Assembly: GCF_003788585.1 (NCBI RefSeq)
Contig: NZ_AYKG01000068.1
Coordinates: 29,503 to 93,502 of the forward strand
Direction of reading: 5' to 3'
DNA length: 64,000 nt
Source of the DNA: Salinisphaera japonica YTM-1
GTDB taxonomy: Bacteria > Pseudomonadota > Gammaproteobacteria > Nevskiales > Salinisphaeraceae
The translations under genes and the position numbers were made by a program. Position 1 is the first letter of the stretch, and the number at the start of each line of letters is the position of its first letter. Of the stretch, positions 1 through 8,837 are shown one piece after another. Under the pieces are notes generated by a model, which ran no database searches, was not told where the DNA came from, and saw nothing but the letters and a program-made list of their open reading frames with translations.

Positions 1-821
1 GCGGCGTTTTTGTAGGTATGCGCATACGCCCATTCGTGCAGCGCCGTCTGGATCAATCGCTCGGCCTTGCCGTTGGTACGCGGCCGATAGGCACGCGTGC
101 GCCGGTGCTTGAGCCCGAGGCGCCGACAGACTTTGGCAAATCGGCGTGAGTGATAGCAGGCGCCATTGTCGGTCAGCACAGCCGAGAAGCGCACGCCCAA
201 GCCTCGGTAATAGCGCAGCGCGGCGATCAACGCTTGCCTGGCGCTGGTCGCTTTTTCGTTGGGCCAGATCGTGGCGTGTGCGACCCGGCTGTGGTCGTCG
301 ATGGCGACGTGGACATAATCCCAGCCCGCATGGCGTGAACGACCGGCCTGCCGGTCGCCGGTGACGCGATGTCCGGGCCGATCAAAGCGTCCGAGTTTCT
401 TGATGTCCAAATGCAACAGGTCGCCCGGCGCGTCGTGCTCGTAGCGGGCAGCCGGCTGGCGGGGCTCGAGCGCCGCCAGGCGGTTGAGTCCGACCGAACG
501 CAGCACGCGTGAAATCGTGCTGACCGGCACGCTGGTGGCCCGGCTGATCTGCGGGTAGATGTGCCGTTGACGCCGCAGCGCGATGATCTGTTCACGCCGA
601 TGTGCCGATAACTGATGGGGACAGCGCCGGGGGCGGCAGCTGCGATCAAACAGAGCGGCCTCACCGTCCAAGCGATAGCGGCGCAGCCACTTGTAGGCGG
701 TGCGGGCACTCACGCCCATAGCCTGGGCAGCGTCGATCGGGTGCATGCCCTGATCGAGTACGCGCTCGACAAGCAGCACTCGACCTCGAAACGTGAGTCG
801 CGCATTATTGTGCGTGTTCAT
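1..821 (-). CDS. IS481-family transposase, 3' end cut by window edge
   Basis: DDE transposase. Read on the minus strand from an ATG at 821, the frame stays open for about 273 codons to the window edge. The N-terminus holds a helix-turn-helix (QAMGVSARTAYKWLRRY) followed by a rve-type integrase core. The three catalytic acidic residues are visible: the first Asp in LLHLDIKKLGRF, the second in VLTDNGACYH, and the Glu in NGKAERLIQT. This order and spacing match IS481 rather than IS3 orfB. The C-terminal residues lie outside the window, so activity cannot be judged. The start is favoured by a Shine-Dalgarno-like GGAGCGACCC just upstream. Confident for family, not for a named IS. Confidence 0.88.
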   Translation of the reverse strand, partial: MNTHNNARLTFRGRVLLVERVLDQGMHPIDAAQAMGVSARTAYKWLRRYRLDGEAALFDRSCRPRRCPHQLSAHRREQIIALRRQRHIYPQISRATSVPVSTISRVLRSVGLNRLAALEPRQPAARYEHDAPGDLLHLDIKKLGRFDRPGHRVTGDRQAGRSRHAGWDYVHVAIDDHSRVAHATIWPNEKATSARQALIAALRYYRGLGVRFSAVLTDNGACYHSRRFAKVCRRLGLKHRRTRAYRPRTNGKAERLIQTALHEWAYAHTYKNA

Positions 822-889
822 CCGGGTCGCTCCTTTGGCTTCAGGATTTGAGCACCCATCAGCTTCAGGGACAGTGGCTCGGATGAACA
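1..889 (-). mobile_element. IS481-type insertion sequence, partial
   Basis: The transposase gene is preceded on its own strand by about 68 noncoding bases. The likely outer end is the TGTTCATCCGAG-type sequence read leftwards from about 889, because IS481 elements usually begin with TGT. The other end is outside the window, so the terminal repeat cannot be confirmed. The element sits just left of the conjugative-element genes and may mark a boundary or a disruption. Confidence 0.5.
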
Positions 890-1243
890 ATCTACTGAGA
901 GGTCACAGCTAGCTGCGGATGTTCCATTCGTATCAACGCACTTCATAGTCCCATTGGGCATGAAACGAGACTGCTCGGGTCTTTATCCGGCCAGCAGGCT
1001 AGATCAATACTGCTGAATTATCGTTTCAAGTTATAGCCGAGCGGTCTTATGCGGGCTGGACTTCTTCACTAACCGGCAAACAAGGCTTTTTCATGACAAA
1101 TGGCGTACAGCTCCATTTGCCCCTCCGATGTCCTTGCTCACATCTCGCTTCTTTAAGTAGATATGGGCTCAACGACATCGACTTCCGCCGCACTGTACGG
1201 AGCACAAAACCACTAAGACCCGTCGGCATGGGGAAGATGAGTC
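890..1243. other. Intergenic region, nothing recognised
   Basis: No open frame on either strand has convincing codon use or similarity to a known protein. It may carry the promoter of the gene starting at 1244, but I could not fix -35/-10 boxes. Confidence 0.4.
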
Positions 1244-1999
1244 ATGCCCACGACACCCGAAGAGCCAAGCACCGGACACAAGGTGTTTTACCGTCCAATC
1301 GAAGCCGCGCTCCGGTGGAGCGGACTACTGCAATACGAGCAACGGATTCTCGAGCGCATCGGCACGCGGCATCGACCGAAACCCGAGGACTTTCCCGAAT
1401 GGCCGACCTTGCACCTGAACGCCGAACGCATCGTCGACGCCCTCGCCAACGGTGATCTAGCCTATGGGAAAAACGGCATCACGTACCACGATCCGACGCT
1501 GCTCGACTCGCCCGACCTGACCGTTCGCCACGTGGATCTGAAGGCCTGGATGGCCCATTTCTATCCGGCCGAGAAACCCAGCTTTCTGTTCAACGCCGTT
1601 GAACGTCGTTTGTGCCCCACCGTCAGCAAAGACACGGTGCAAACCTTACTCGCCGATCGGGAGGCTTTGAAAATCCGCTTGGCCGACCAAGCGAAAGTCT
1701 CGGAACGGCTCCAGATCCAGCTCGATACGCTTCGCCAAGCACATGAAGCCGACGCAAGACAAGCCAAACAGGCTCAGGAGCCCAGCCCGCGTAGTGAGTC
1801 GGCCTACCTGAATATCATCGCCGGCTTTCTCACCTTATTACTCGGGAATTCACCGGCCGGCCGACCCTACTCGAGCTTTAACACGCAAGAGGCTGTGATC
1901 AGCGCCATGATCGCGCACCACGGCGACCAACTCGGCATATCCCAAAGCACGCTAGAGAACAAATTCGCCCAGGCAAAGCGGCATTTGCGGGCTGATTGA
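1244..1999 (+). CDS. Conserved conjugative-element hypothetical protein
   Basis: A 251-residue soluble protein with no signal peptide or membrane segment. The middle (about residues 128-180) is rich in charged residues and Gln and probably forms a coiled coil. The C-terminus has the pattern NTQEAVISAM, then GISQSTLENKFAQAKR, which I recall from proteins encoded beside alpA/parA in integrative elements. That end resembles a small DNA-binding or winged-helix segment, but this is inference. A GGGGAAG run upstream of the ATG could serve as ribosome site. It lies 118 bases before alpA in the same direction. Function unknown. Confidence 0.7.
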   Translation: MPTTPEEPSTGHKVFYRPIEAALRWSGLLQYEQRILERIGTRHRPKPEDFPEWPTLHLNAERIVDALANGDLAYGKNGITYHDPTLLDSPDLTVRHVDLKAWMAHFYPAEKPSFLFNAVERRLCPTVSKDTVQTLLADREALKIRLADQAKVSERLQIQLDTLRQAHEADARQAKQAQEPSPRSESAYLNIIAGFLTLLLGNSPAGRPYSSFNTQEAVISAMIAHHGDQLGISQSTLENKFAQAKRHLRAD

Positions 2000-2008
2000 A
2001 GCGCACTT

Positions 2009-2038
2009 ACCCCATTTGGGGTCGGCGACACCCCATTT
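2009..2038 (+). repeat. Direct repeat ACCCCATTT upstream of alpA
   Basis: ACCCCATTT occurs at 2009-2017 and again at 2030-2038, so the copies are 21 bases apart, about two helical turns. The first copy is part of a palindrome (CCCCATTTGGGG). Position between the preceding stop and alpA suggests an operator, perhaps for AlpA or the ParA/ParB products; this is inference. Confidence 0.45.
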
Positions 2039-2117
2039 ACGGTTTTCTTTGCCGCCGAGATCTATTGAATAGGGATCACGTCCTAACAAGGCCAAGGCGC
2101 CTCAAGGAGTGATCTCC

Positions 2118-2333
2118 ATGTCCGAATCAACTGCATCTACCGCTTCTGCCGAGCGTCGCATCCTGCGGCGTCCCGAGGTCGAGGCCAAAACCGGCTTCAA
2201 GCGGGCCCATATCTACAACCTCATCAAACAAGGCCGATTTCCCAAGCCCATGCGCCTTGGCGTGCGCGCCGTCGGCTGGGATTCGCTCGAAATCGAGGCG
2301 TGGATCGCCGAACGGCTTAACGAGCGCGTCTGA
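2118..2333 (+). CDS. alpA: AlpA-family excisionase/transcriptional regulator
   Basis: A small MerR-like winged-helix protein of the phage AlpA / Prophage CP4-57 regulator family. These activate integrase or excision genes, or act as excisionases. The diagnostic pattern is present: RILRRPEVEAKTGF, then HIYNLIKQGRFPKP, then VGWDSLEIEAWI. I chose the ATG at 2118 because AAGGAG ends eight bases upstream; a GTG at 2109 overlaps that ribosome site and is unlikely. It is followed closely by parA, the usual order in PFGI-1-type elements, and probably regulates maintenance or excision genes. Confidence 0.85.
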   Translation: MSESTASTASAERRILRRPEVEAKTGFKRAHIYNLIKQGRFPKPMRLGVRAVGWDSLEIEAWIAERLNERV

Positions 2334-2368
2334 TATTGCTCCGTCCGAGAGCTTCGAGAGGCACCGCT

Positions 2369-3184
2369 ATGCATATGATCGCCATCGCCTCCAGCAAAGG
2401 CGGGGTCGGCAAGACGACCTTGACCGCCAATCTGGGCGGATTTCTAGCGCTTGCAGGTTATCGCGTCCTCATGGTCGATGCGGATATCCAGCCCACGCTG
2501 AGTTCGTATTACCCGTTCGATTATCATGCGGCCAGCGGGCTCTACGATGTCGTCACCGCGGGGACGATAGAGACGGCGATCAGCCGCACGAGCCTACCCA
2601 ACCTGGATATCGTTATCTCGGACGATCCGGAGGGACGGCTTGAAAACTGGATCCTGCACACCCCCGATGGCCGAATCCGGCTGCGCCGTGCGCTCGCCAA
2701 TGTCGATTACGACTTTGTCCTGATCGATACGCAAGGCGCGATCGGTCCGTTGCAGGATATCGGTGTACTCGCCGGCGATCTCCTGCTCTCGCCGATTCCG
2801 CCGGAAATCCTGAGTGCGCGGGAGTTCGCCCGCGGCACCCTGTCCATGCTGGAGCGTTTGCGGCCCATGCACATGCTGGGTGCGCCCGTCGGGCCCCTGT
2901 ACGGGCTGTGCTATCGCATGGACCGCACGGTCGATGCCCGCCTGGTGGCGGACACGCTGCGGCAATCGACGTTTGCAGAAAGTCGGGGTGATATCTCGAT
3001 CCTCGATACCGTGGTACCGGCCACAGTGGCCTACCGCGAAGCCGCCAGTGCCCAAGTCCCAGTCCATGTCTGGGAGCCTCACCGTCGCGCTGGCACCGCA
3101 CCGGCCGGGCTGGAGACCATGACGGCGCTCGTTCGCGAGCTGCTACCGCGAGTCGGCACGGCATCGGCGGGAGGTCGGCCATGA
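2369..3184 (+). CDS. parA: ParA-family partition ATPase
   Basis: A 271-residue ParA/Soj-type P-loop ATPase for partition and stability of the element. The deviant Walker A motif KGGVGKTT is at residues 10-17; a Walker A' segment LMVDADIQPTLS follows, and DFVLIDTQGAIG is the Walker B region. Length is normal for the conjugative-element ParA group. I start at the ATG at 2369, with AGAGG eight bases before it, rather than at an upstream codon at 2336 that adds residues outside the family. The stop overlaps the parB start by four bases (ATGA), implying translational coupling. Confidence 0.9.
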   Translation: MHMIAIASSKGGVGKTTLTANLGGFLALAGYRVLMVDADIQPTLSSYYPFDYHAASGLYDVVTAGTIETAISRTSLPNLDIVISDDPEGRLENWILHTPDGRIRLRRALANVDYDFVLIDTQGAIGPLQDIGVLAGDLLLSPIPPEILSAREFARGTLSMLERLRPMHMLGAPVGPLYGLCYRMDRTVDARLVADTLRQSTFAESRGDISILDTVVPATVAYREAASAQVPVHVWEPHRRAGTAPAGLETMTALVRELLPRVGTASAGGRP

Positions 3185-4893
3185 GTCGCAAGCGCCCCAC
3201 CGCGGACCAGATGGACCAATTATTGTCACAGCCTCATTTTCGGCGCGACGACCCGAAAGCCAGCACCGATCCGTCCCATGCGCCGGTCACGACGACGCCG
3301 ATGTTGGTCGACGTCGACCAGATCGTGCCGTACGACCGTAATCCGCGCCGCAGCCCGAACGATAAGCGCGAGAAGCTCAAGGCTTACATCCGAGAAACCG
3401 GATTCAACCAGGTTCTGACGATTACGCAACGTCCCGACACCGACCAACCCGGGTTGTACATGATCGGCGTCGGCGGCAACACGCGGTTGCTCATTATCCA
3501 GGAACTTTGGCACGAGACGGGCGACGCGCGTTTCGAGCAGGTGTGGTGTCAATTCCAGCCCTGGACCGGCGAGACCCAGACGCTGGTGGCCCATATCCAG
3601 GACAACGATCTCCGCGGTGACCTGACCTTCATCGATCGCGCGATCGCGGTCCAGGAATTAAGAGCGATGCTCAAGGCCGAGTCTGGCGAGTCATTGTCGC
3701 AGCGGGCCCTACGCGATCGACTCAATGCGCTGGGCTATCAGATCGGCCGGACCATGATCGGCTGGTACGACTATACGGTCGACACCCTGTATCCGCTGAT
3801 TCCGACCGTACTGCAAGCCGGTATGGGGCGGACGACGATCGCCAAGATCCACGAACTGCAGCGGGCCTTTGCCAAGGCCTGGGCGTCGTTAGAACTCGGC
3901 GACGCCGACGAAGCCCATAGTCTGTTCGAGCAAACGCTACAGCGTCATGACGGCGACATGCTGGATCTCGACGCCCTGCGGCGGGATCTCGAGGAAGAAC
4001 TGTCCATCAGTGCGGACTGCGACATGCAACGCGCCAGTCTCGAGTTTGGGGGCGCCTTGTATGGGCGTTCGGATTCCAAAGTTGAGGCGGCGCCGACGTC
4101 GAATGCGACCGATCAACCGACCGAAGGCGAGTCATCGAACGGATCCACGACAGCGCCCGCCAACGAGACTGAGTCAACACCGTCGACAGACACCGGGTCG
4201 TCGCCAAATCAAACCGCATCGGCGACGACCCAGTCCACGGATCCCACCGACGCGAACGATCACAAGCGCTCTGCCCCGCCGGCGTCGACAGGGGGTACGG
4301 CGGAAAAAAAGCCGGCCGAGGACGCCGCTTCACAGAGCGGCAACGCCGCGACACGTTCGGTGGAAGGGTCATCCGGTACGGATGCTCTGCCCCACGATCT
4401 CAAGTCGCTACGCGCCCGGACATGGACGCTGGCCAGCCGTATTGCGCAGGGCTCGCGGCTCGGGGACGTGGTGCAGCCGCTCCAAACGGGTCTCGGATTC
4501 CTGGTGGGCCCGATTCCCGTCGAGGTTCAGCAATCCTGGCATCCCGACATCGGTCGCAGCGCCATGTGCGTCTGGTGGCACCTGGCCACATTGGCCGAGC
4601 AATTCGCCCGTCACGGGCGGGCCTGCGAGGTCATGCCGACGGGTTGGACCAATCGGCCCATCGGCCAAGCCATGCGCCAGGCCCGTGACGGACAGCAACC
4701 ATTTTCACGCTGGCAGTGGGAACAAGCCGATCGCGATCTGTTCGCGGACGTGCCGCCGCTTGAGCCCAACGATATGGGCCCGGTGCTCTATCAAAGCTGG
4801 CCCGACCAACGTTGGGCCGATTGGATCCAACTCGTCGACACCTATCGGGAGATTTATCGCGCCACCGACGAGACGCCTTGGGGGGAACAGTAA
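3181..4893 (+). CDS. parB: ParB-family protein, PFGI-1 conjugative-element class (TIGR03764 type)
   Basis: A long ParB relative of 570 residues. The N-terminal ParB/sulfiredoxin-like fold is visible: VDVDQIVPYDRNPRRS, then GVGGNTRLLIIQEL in place of the usual GERR/GHRR box, then a helix-turn-helix region about residues 160-210. Residues about 300-400 are a low-complexity Ser/Thr/Asp/Pro linker, and the C-terminal 170 residues are globular and Trp-rich. It probably binds centromere-like sites and works with ParA. No classic parS is evident, but a 17-bp palindrome repeated ten times nearby is a candidate target. It overlaps parA by four bases, and its stop overlaps the next start (TAATG). Confidence 0.88.
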   Translation: MSRKRPTADQMDQLLSQPHFRRDDPKASTDPSHAPVTTTPMLVDVDQIVPYDRNPRRSPNDKREKLKAYIRETGFNQVLTITQRPDTDQPGLYMIGVGGNTRLLIIQELWHETGDARFEQVWCQFQPWTGETQTLVAHIQDNDLRGDLTFIDRAIAVQELRAMLKAESGESLSQRALRDRLNALGYQIGRTMIGWYDYTVDTLYPLIPTVLQAGMGRTTIAKIHELQRAFAKAWASLELGDADEAHSLFEQTLQRHDGDMLDLDALRRDLEEELSISADCDMQRASLEFGGALYGRSDSKVEAAPTSNATDQPTEGESSNGSTTAPANETESTPSTDTGSSPNQTASATTQSTDPTDANDHKRSAPPASTGGTAEKKPAEDAASQSGNAATRSVEGSSGTDALPHDLKSLRARTWTLASRIAQGSRLGDVVQPLQTGLGFLVGPIPVEVQQSWHPDIGRSAMCVWWHLATLAEQFARHGRACEVMPTGWTNRPIGQAMRQARDGQQPFSRWQWEQADRDLFADVPPLEPNDMGPVLYQSWPDQRWADWIQLVDTYREIYRATDETPWGEQ

Positions 4894-5443
4894 TGCAGAC
4901 CAACGAATCGAATCTCACGCTCGCCACACTGATCTATGCCACCCATTGCCTGGAACAAGGCGATTGGGCGGTGTTGCGCGACCTGAATTTTGGTGAGCGG
5001 CACTCAAGGCGCTGCAGTTTTCCGACTTCCTGTCGGTGGCCGGGCGCATGGACGGCCATGTGCTGGATATCCGCCTTGACCGCGAGCGTTTCTGGCTCGT
5101 GTTGCAAGAAATGAAAGCCGAACGCGCCGCCGAAAAGCTCAAGACAGAGCTCGTCTGTCGCGAGGCACCGGTCGACATGATGCGGCAATTGTTCGGCATG
5201 ACCGATGGCCAGTACACCGCCCTGCGCCGGCGCTGTCGCCGCGGACGGCGCGGCGCCGGGCGTCCGGCCGAGCCCGACACCGACACCATGAACACGATCT
5301 GGCGCGCCTGGCATCACCGGATGAACGGCAAAGCGCCCGCCTCGGCCGACGAATGGCTGAGGCTGTCCGATGACACCGGCACGGATTGTCGCACACTCTG
5401 GCGCTTCATCCGCGGTGCGAATGTATTAGAGCGCACATCATGA
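4893..5443 (+). pseudogene. DUF2857-family gene with a single-base frameshift
   Basis: The family is a small protein between parB and the STY4528 gene in this element class. The N-terminal part (LATLIYATHCLEQGDW) reads from the ATG at 4893; the rest (ALKALQFSDFLSVAGRMDG, then LFGMTDGQYTALRRR and GRPAEPD) reads in another frame up to the stop at 5443. The join is near 4998-5000 at GAGCGGCAC, where one missing base, most simply a G, would restore about 184 codons. Both halves have good codon use, so the break is recent or a sequencing error. The end overlaps the next start by four bases. Confidence 0.78.
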
Positions 5444-7014
5444 GCGGCGACCGGCCCCACCGGAACGACACGCTCGATTCCTATCTCAAACAGGCCGCAC
5501 ACGATCTGGCGCAATCGAACAAGGCCCTGGGCGATGACGCCGAGGGCCTTTTGTTTTTGGGGGTGTGGCACCAGAGCTACCCCGCCATCCTCGTGCGGGA
5601 TCCGTTTCTCAGTGACAGCGCGAAGGTTCAGTTTTTGCTTCTAATGCAAGAATCGAGCCAGAAACCGCACGACGCGATCGCCATGCCGTCTCTGACGCAT
5701 ACCGCCCAGGTGCTGGGTCACGGTCGACGAACCGTGCATCGCGATCGCACTCTGCTGCGGATCTGTCGCTGGATCAGCCAACACAAGCGCGTACGCGATC
5801 GCCGGGGGCGCTACTGCGGCAGTATCAACGCGATTCACAGCGAGCCCTGCGCGCTGGCCGATGCCAACCGACTCGACGCCACGTATTTGCAGCTGCTCGA
5901 TCGCAGCAAGGGCGACGACGACCCGTATATCCGCAACGCCGCGCTCGCCGCGCTGGCGAGCATCGATCAGGCTCTGAATGCCGGGCACGATCCGCTGGAA
6001 CCACCGGACCCAATGAATCGACGCATCGAGGCCGCGAAAGCCGTGCAGAGCGGTGGGGGGACGTTCTTCGATCTGCTGATGCCGGAAGGCGGCCGCATCG
6101 CCAAGCAACATGATCCCAATAGCGCTGGCCACACTGTGGCCACCTCACCGAGAACGCCAAAATCTGCACTTGGGCAGCCCGAGCCCACTCATCCAAGTGC
6201 AAATTTTGTCGACAAATCCGCTCGCCACACTGTGGCCACCCCGTCTGCTGGTGCAAATTCTGCACCTGGATACCCAAGTGTAAATTCTGCACCTGGAGCG
6301 TCACAGCCAAGTGCAGATTTTGCACTTGGATCACAAGTTGTTGAAAATAAAAACGATCGGTTGAATTATCCACAAAATACAAAATTTGCACTTGGACCTA
6401 CTTGTAGTAGTAATACAACTACTACTAACAAGAATGAACCAGAGTCTGCGCGCGCGAGTCGATCGAGCAGCCGGGCGATCGATTCTGGCAAAAGCAGTCC
6501 GCCGAACTCAGCGACGCAAGCCGCCGATGCCCTTCGATGGCCCGAGGCATTGCCCGCGAACGAGCGAACGCTGATCGAACGATCATTCGCGTCGATGCAG
6601 CTGACCGGCACGCAATGCCAGGAAGTGCTGGATGCCCTGGCACGCAAGCTCCAGGATCCGGACAACCCGATGCGCAGCCCGGTGGGCTATGCCGTCGCGC
6701 TCTGCAAGCGTGTCCGATCGGGTACTTTCCAGCCCGTCGGCGCGCCGCCCCGCCCATCCGGCACGGGTGGCAGCGGCGATGACAGCGGACCGCGTGGACC
6801 GCGGGGCGAATTGACCGAACTCAGGCGCCAGATCCACAACCTGCAGAGCGAGATCAAGGGATTCGACGACAACCTCATCCCGTTCGCCCATCCCGAGAGT
6901 CAGCCGCATCTGGAAGCCCAGCGGGACCGGCTCTGTCAGGAACGCGACGCGCTCAAACAGCGTTACCAGGCCTTGCGGGGCGAGGATGGGGCGTCATGTC
7001 GCAAGCAAGCCTGA
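5440..7014 (+). CDS. STY4528-family island replication protein
   Basis: A 524-residue protein resembling the STY4528-type pathogenicity-island replication family. The N-terminal 190 residues are globular, with GLLFLGVWHQSYPA and a helix-turn-helix-like HTAQVLGHGRRTVHRDR. Residues about 225-350 are a low-complexity linker whose codons contain repeats (see the putative origin). The C-terminal 70 residues form a predicted coiled coil (ELRRQIHNLQSEIKGF, EAQRDRLCQERDALKQR). The start at 5440 overlaps the preceding stop (ATGA); an upstream in-frame start at 5386 lies inside the previous gene and is rejected. It probably recognises its own internal origin, by analogy with phage and plasmid initiators whose origin is in the rep gene; this is inference. 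Confidence 0.8.
   Translation: MSGDRPHRNDTLDSYLKQAAHDLAQSNKALGDDAEGLLFLGVWHQSYPAILVRDPFLSDSAKVQFLLLMQESSQKPHDAIAMPSLTHTAQVLGHGRRTVHRDRTLLRICRWISQHKRVRDRRGRYCGSINAIHSEPCALADANRLDATYLQLLDRSKGDDDPYIRNAALAALASIDQALNAGHDPLEPPDPMNRRIEAAKAVQSGGGTFFDLLMPEGGRIAKQHDPNSAGHTVATSPRTPKSALGQPEPTHPSANFVDKSARHTVATPSAGANSAPGYPSVNSAPGASQPSADFALGSQVVENKNDRLNYPQNTKFALGPTCSSNTTTTNKNEPESARASRSSSRAIDSGKSSPPNSATQAADALRWPEALPANERTLIERSFASMQLTGTQCQEVLDALARKLQDPDNPMRSPVGYAVALCKRVRSGTFQPVGAPPRPSGTGGSGDDSGPRGPRGELTELRRQIHNLQSEIKGFDDNLIPFAHPESQPHLEAQRDRLCQERDALKQRYQALRGEDGASCRKQA
6159..6425 (+). other. Putative replication origin (iterons, DnaA box, AT-rich tract) inside the STY4528 gene
   Basis: A 14-15-base unit close to AAAATYTGCACTTGG recurs at 6159-6173, inverted at 6193-6207, as dyads at 6248-6269, 6274-6296 and 6307-6329, and again at 6381-6395. 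The dyad form has half-sites CCAAGTGCA and TGCACTTGG. A perfect DnaA box TTATCCACA lies at 6366-6374 in a stretch (about 6330-6430) far richer in A/T than its surroundings. An inverted repeat GTAGTAGT / ACTACTAC sits at 6404-6411 and 6418-6425. All of this falls in the linker-coding part of the replication gene. Arrangement seen in sequence; origin function inferred. Confidence 0.65.
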
Positions 7015-7380
7015 GTGCTGGCCACAGTGTGGCCAGCCGGCGAACGGCCCCTGCGACCCGCGTTGCGTCGGGTGGCGCTGAACCGATCGCGATGCGAGAT
7101 CGAACGCCCGTAGTGGATTCGATCGCAAATCGGTGGACACGTGATCGGCGGATTGATCGAACCCGAGTCGCCACGGCCGGGCAGACGCCGCACCGCGACG
7201 AGTAGACCGAACAGCCCATTTTCGCCGCCATCGTGCTGGCCACAGTGTGGTCAGCCCATATGCAAAAAATCCGTCGCCCCGCAGCCGGCGTTTTCTGCTG
7301 CGATACCGGCCATGCCGGATTTACTGTTGGTGGGGAACGCCCTATTCGCGACAGGCCGTCGCCTAAGCTCGGAGTCACCC

Positions 7381-8184
7381 ATGAGCGAACCTTCCCAAAC
7401 CACCGGGCCGGCGATCGTGCCCGGACGGCTGCGCAATTTTGTCGAGATGACCATCCAGACCCGTCAGGCACAACGGCTGGTGCAGGGCCGACGCGGTACC
7501 GACGGCAAACCGCCGATCATCGGTTTGTATCGCTATGGCGCCATGGTGCGCACGATCTGGTCGGGTGCAACCCGCGACGATCCCTACGCCGACTGGGTTC
7601 TGCTGCAGGTCGAGCAGGCACTACATGAATCCAAGGACGAGATCGCGACCTTGAAGCAGACCATCGAAGCCGACATGGCCCGGGTGGCGGCGATGAAGGT
7701 GGGCCTGGCGCATTCGCTTGAGCCCGCGAGGGTCGAGCTCACCTTTTCCAACCCCTACGGCTACATGGGCGCTTGGCTACTCGCTGATTTCGATGAGCTC
7801 GTGCTGGCGGTGCTGACGGCGCGCCATGTCGGGCTGATCAATCGGGATGCGTCCGAGCGCATGCTCGGCGAGGGCGGTCGCGCCGTTCGCCGGGCCTATG
7901 CCACAGCCCAGGGGTACCGGGCGACCGCGGTCAAGCGCGAAGATCTGCGCGGCGGCACGCGGCGCGCCGAGCGCGCCCAACAAGCCATGGGGGAACTGCC
8001 ACAGGCCGTGCTGGACGGTGACCTCCGGCCCGAGCACGCACCGGTAATCGAGGGCGTGCAGCCGTCGAACAGCCACAGCGACGATGCTGGCCACACTGTG
8101 GCCAGCCACGATGACGCGGCGACGGATGAAGCGACTGACACAGATCCCACGACCGACGAGCGTGGTAACGACGATGCGTCGTAG
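7381..8184 (+). CDS. Conjugative-element protein, PFL_4669 family (TIGR03761)
   Basis: A 267-residue cytoplasmic protein typical of the ssb-topB cluster of PFGI-1-type elements; biochemical role unknown. Family features visible are GRLRNFVEMTIQTRQAQRL at the N-terminus, RYGAMVRTIWSGATRDDPYADW, and FSNPYGYMGAWLLADFDE in the middle. The C-terminal 60 residues are acidic and disordered and include AGHTVAS, encoded by a copy of the 17-bp palindrome at 8088. I start at the ATG at 7381, with GGAG seven bases upstream; an earlier in-frame start at 7141 would include two palindromes and residues outside the family. Probably acts with SSB and topoisomerase III in DNA processing (inference). Confidence 0.85.
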   Translation: MSEPSQTTGPAIVPGRLRNFVEMTIQTRQAQRLVQGRRGTDGKPPIIGLYRYGAMVRTIWSGATRDDPYADWVLLQVEQALHESKDEIATLKQTIEADMARVAAMKVGLAHSLEPARVELTFSNPYGYMGAWLLADFDELVLAVLTARHVGLINRDASERMLGEGGRAVRRAYATAQGYRATAVKREDLRGGTRRAERAQQAMGELPQAVLDGDLRPEHAPVIEGVQPSNSHSDDAGHTVASHDDAATDEATDTDPTTDERGNDDAS

Positions 8185-8701
8185 GCAAGCAATCGGCTCA
8201 GTTGAATCTGACGAAGCCGTGGCCGGCCGATTTGACGTAGCCCCTTTAAAGGGCCCTTTAAGGGTAAGGGAGGCGCGCCAGCGTCTGGCGGCCCTCGAGC
8301 AGGTGATACGGGACGGCGAAGCCGAGGGAACCCGGCTATGTGAATCATTCGGCAAACAGTTTCCGACGGCCCCGGCCAAGATCGTGCGATACAACGATCG
8401 GAGCCTGACGTTTTACCGCTGGCGCCAATCCAGTGCCCGGCGGTGGGGCAACCCAAGCACGACGGCGATCAGTCTGACGGGCCAGGCCGGTCGGGCGTTG
8501 CTGGCACGCGTTCCGATCTCGGCACGTGGTCACTGGCTCAATTACGAGCGTCGGCGCATCTATCTCAATATGCGCCTGTCGACGGCGTCCTATGAACTCT
8601 ATCGCCTGCAGGACTGGCTCGACGGTCTGGATGCGATCAAGGCGATCGAACGCGACGGCCTGTCGGTCGATGCGCCTGACAACCAGAACGAGCGCGGATA
8701 A
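8174..8701 (+). CDS. DUF3158-family protein
   Basis: About 175 residues. The family sits between PFL_4669 and ssb in many integrative elements and is of unknown function. The N-terminal VAPLKGPLRVREARQRLAAL matches the LPFKG...L-type signature as I remember it. The rest is basic and helical (RYNDRSLTFYRWRQSS, YERRRIYLNMRL). The start at 8174 overlaps the preceding gene by 11 bases. A starting point further upstream is possible but lies in the acidic tail region of the previous gene. Confidence 0.65.
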   Translation: MRRRQAIGSVESDEAVAGRFDVAPLKGPLRVREARQRLAALEQVIRDGEAEGTRLCESFGKQFPTAPAKIVRYNDRSLTFYRWRQSSARRWGNPSTTAISLTGQAGRALLARVPISARGHWLNYERRRIYLNMRLSTASYELYRLQDWLDGLDAIKAIERDGLSVDAPDNQNERG

Positions 8702-8837
8702 CCCATCACGCCATCCAAGACCGGACCCATCCGTTCGGCCTAACGATCTGAACGAACATCGACGGGTATTCCGAGGGTGGCCACACTGTGGCCACCCATG
8801 ATTCGAGCGATGACCGGGCGCGACAACGGAGCGGACG

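Noticed and set aside
6159..6395. The iterons as a CRISPR array
   Set aside because: Spacing is irregular, units are dyads in both orientations and the region is coding in one frame.
6996..7205. A 69-codon frame overlapping the end of the STY4528 gene
   Set aside because: It contains a palindrome copy and no recognisable protein features, and Arg/Thr/Ala-rich codon use typical of shadow frames; no ribosome site.
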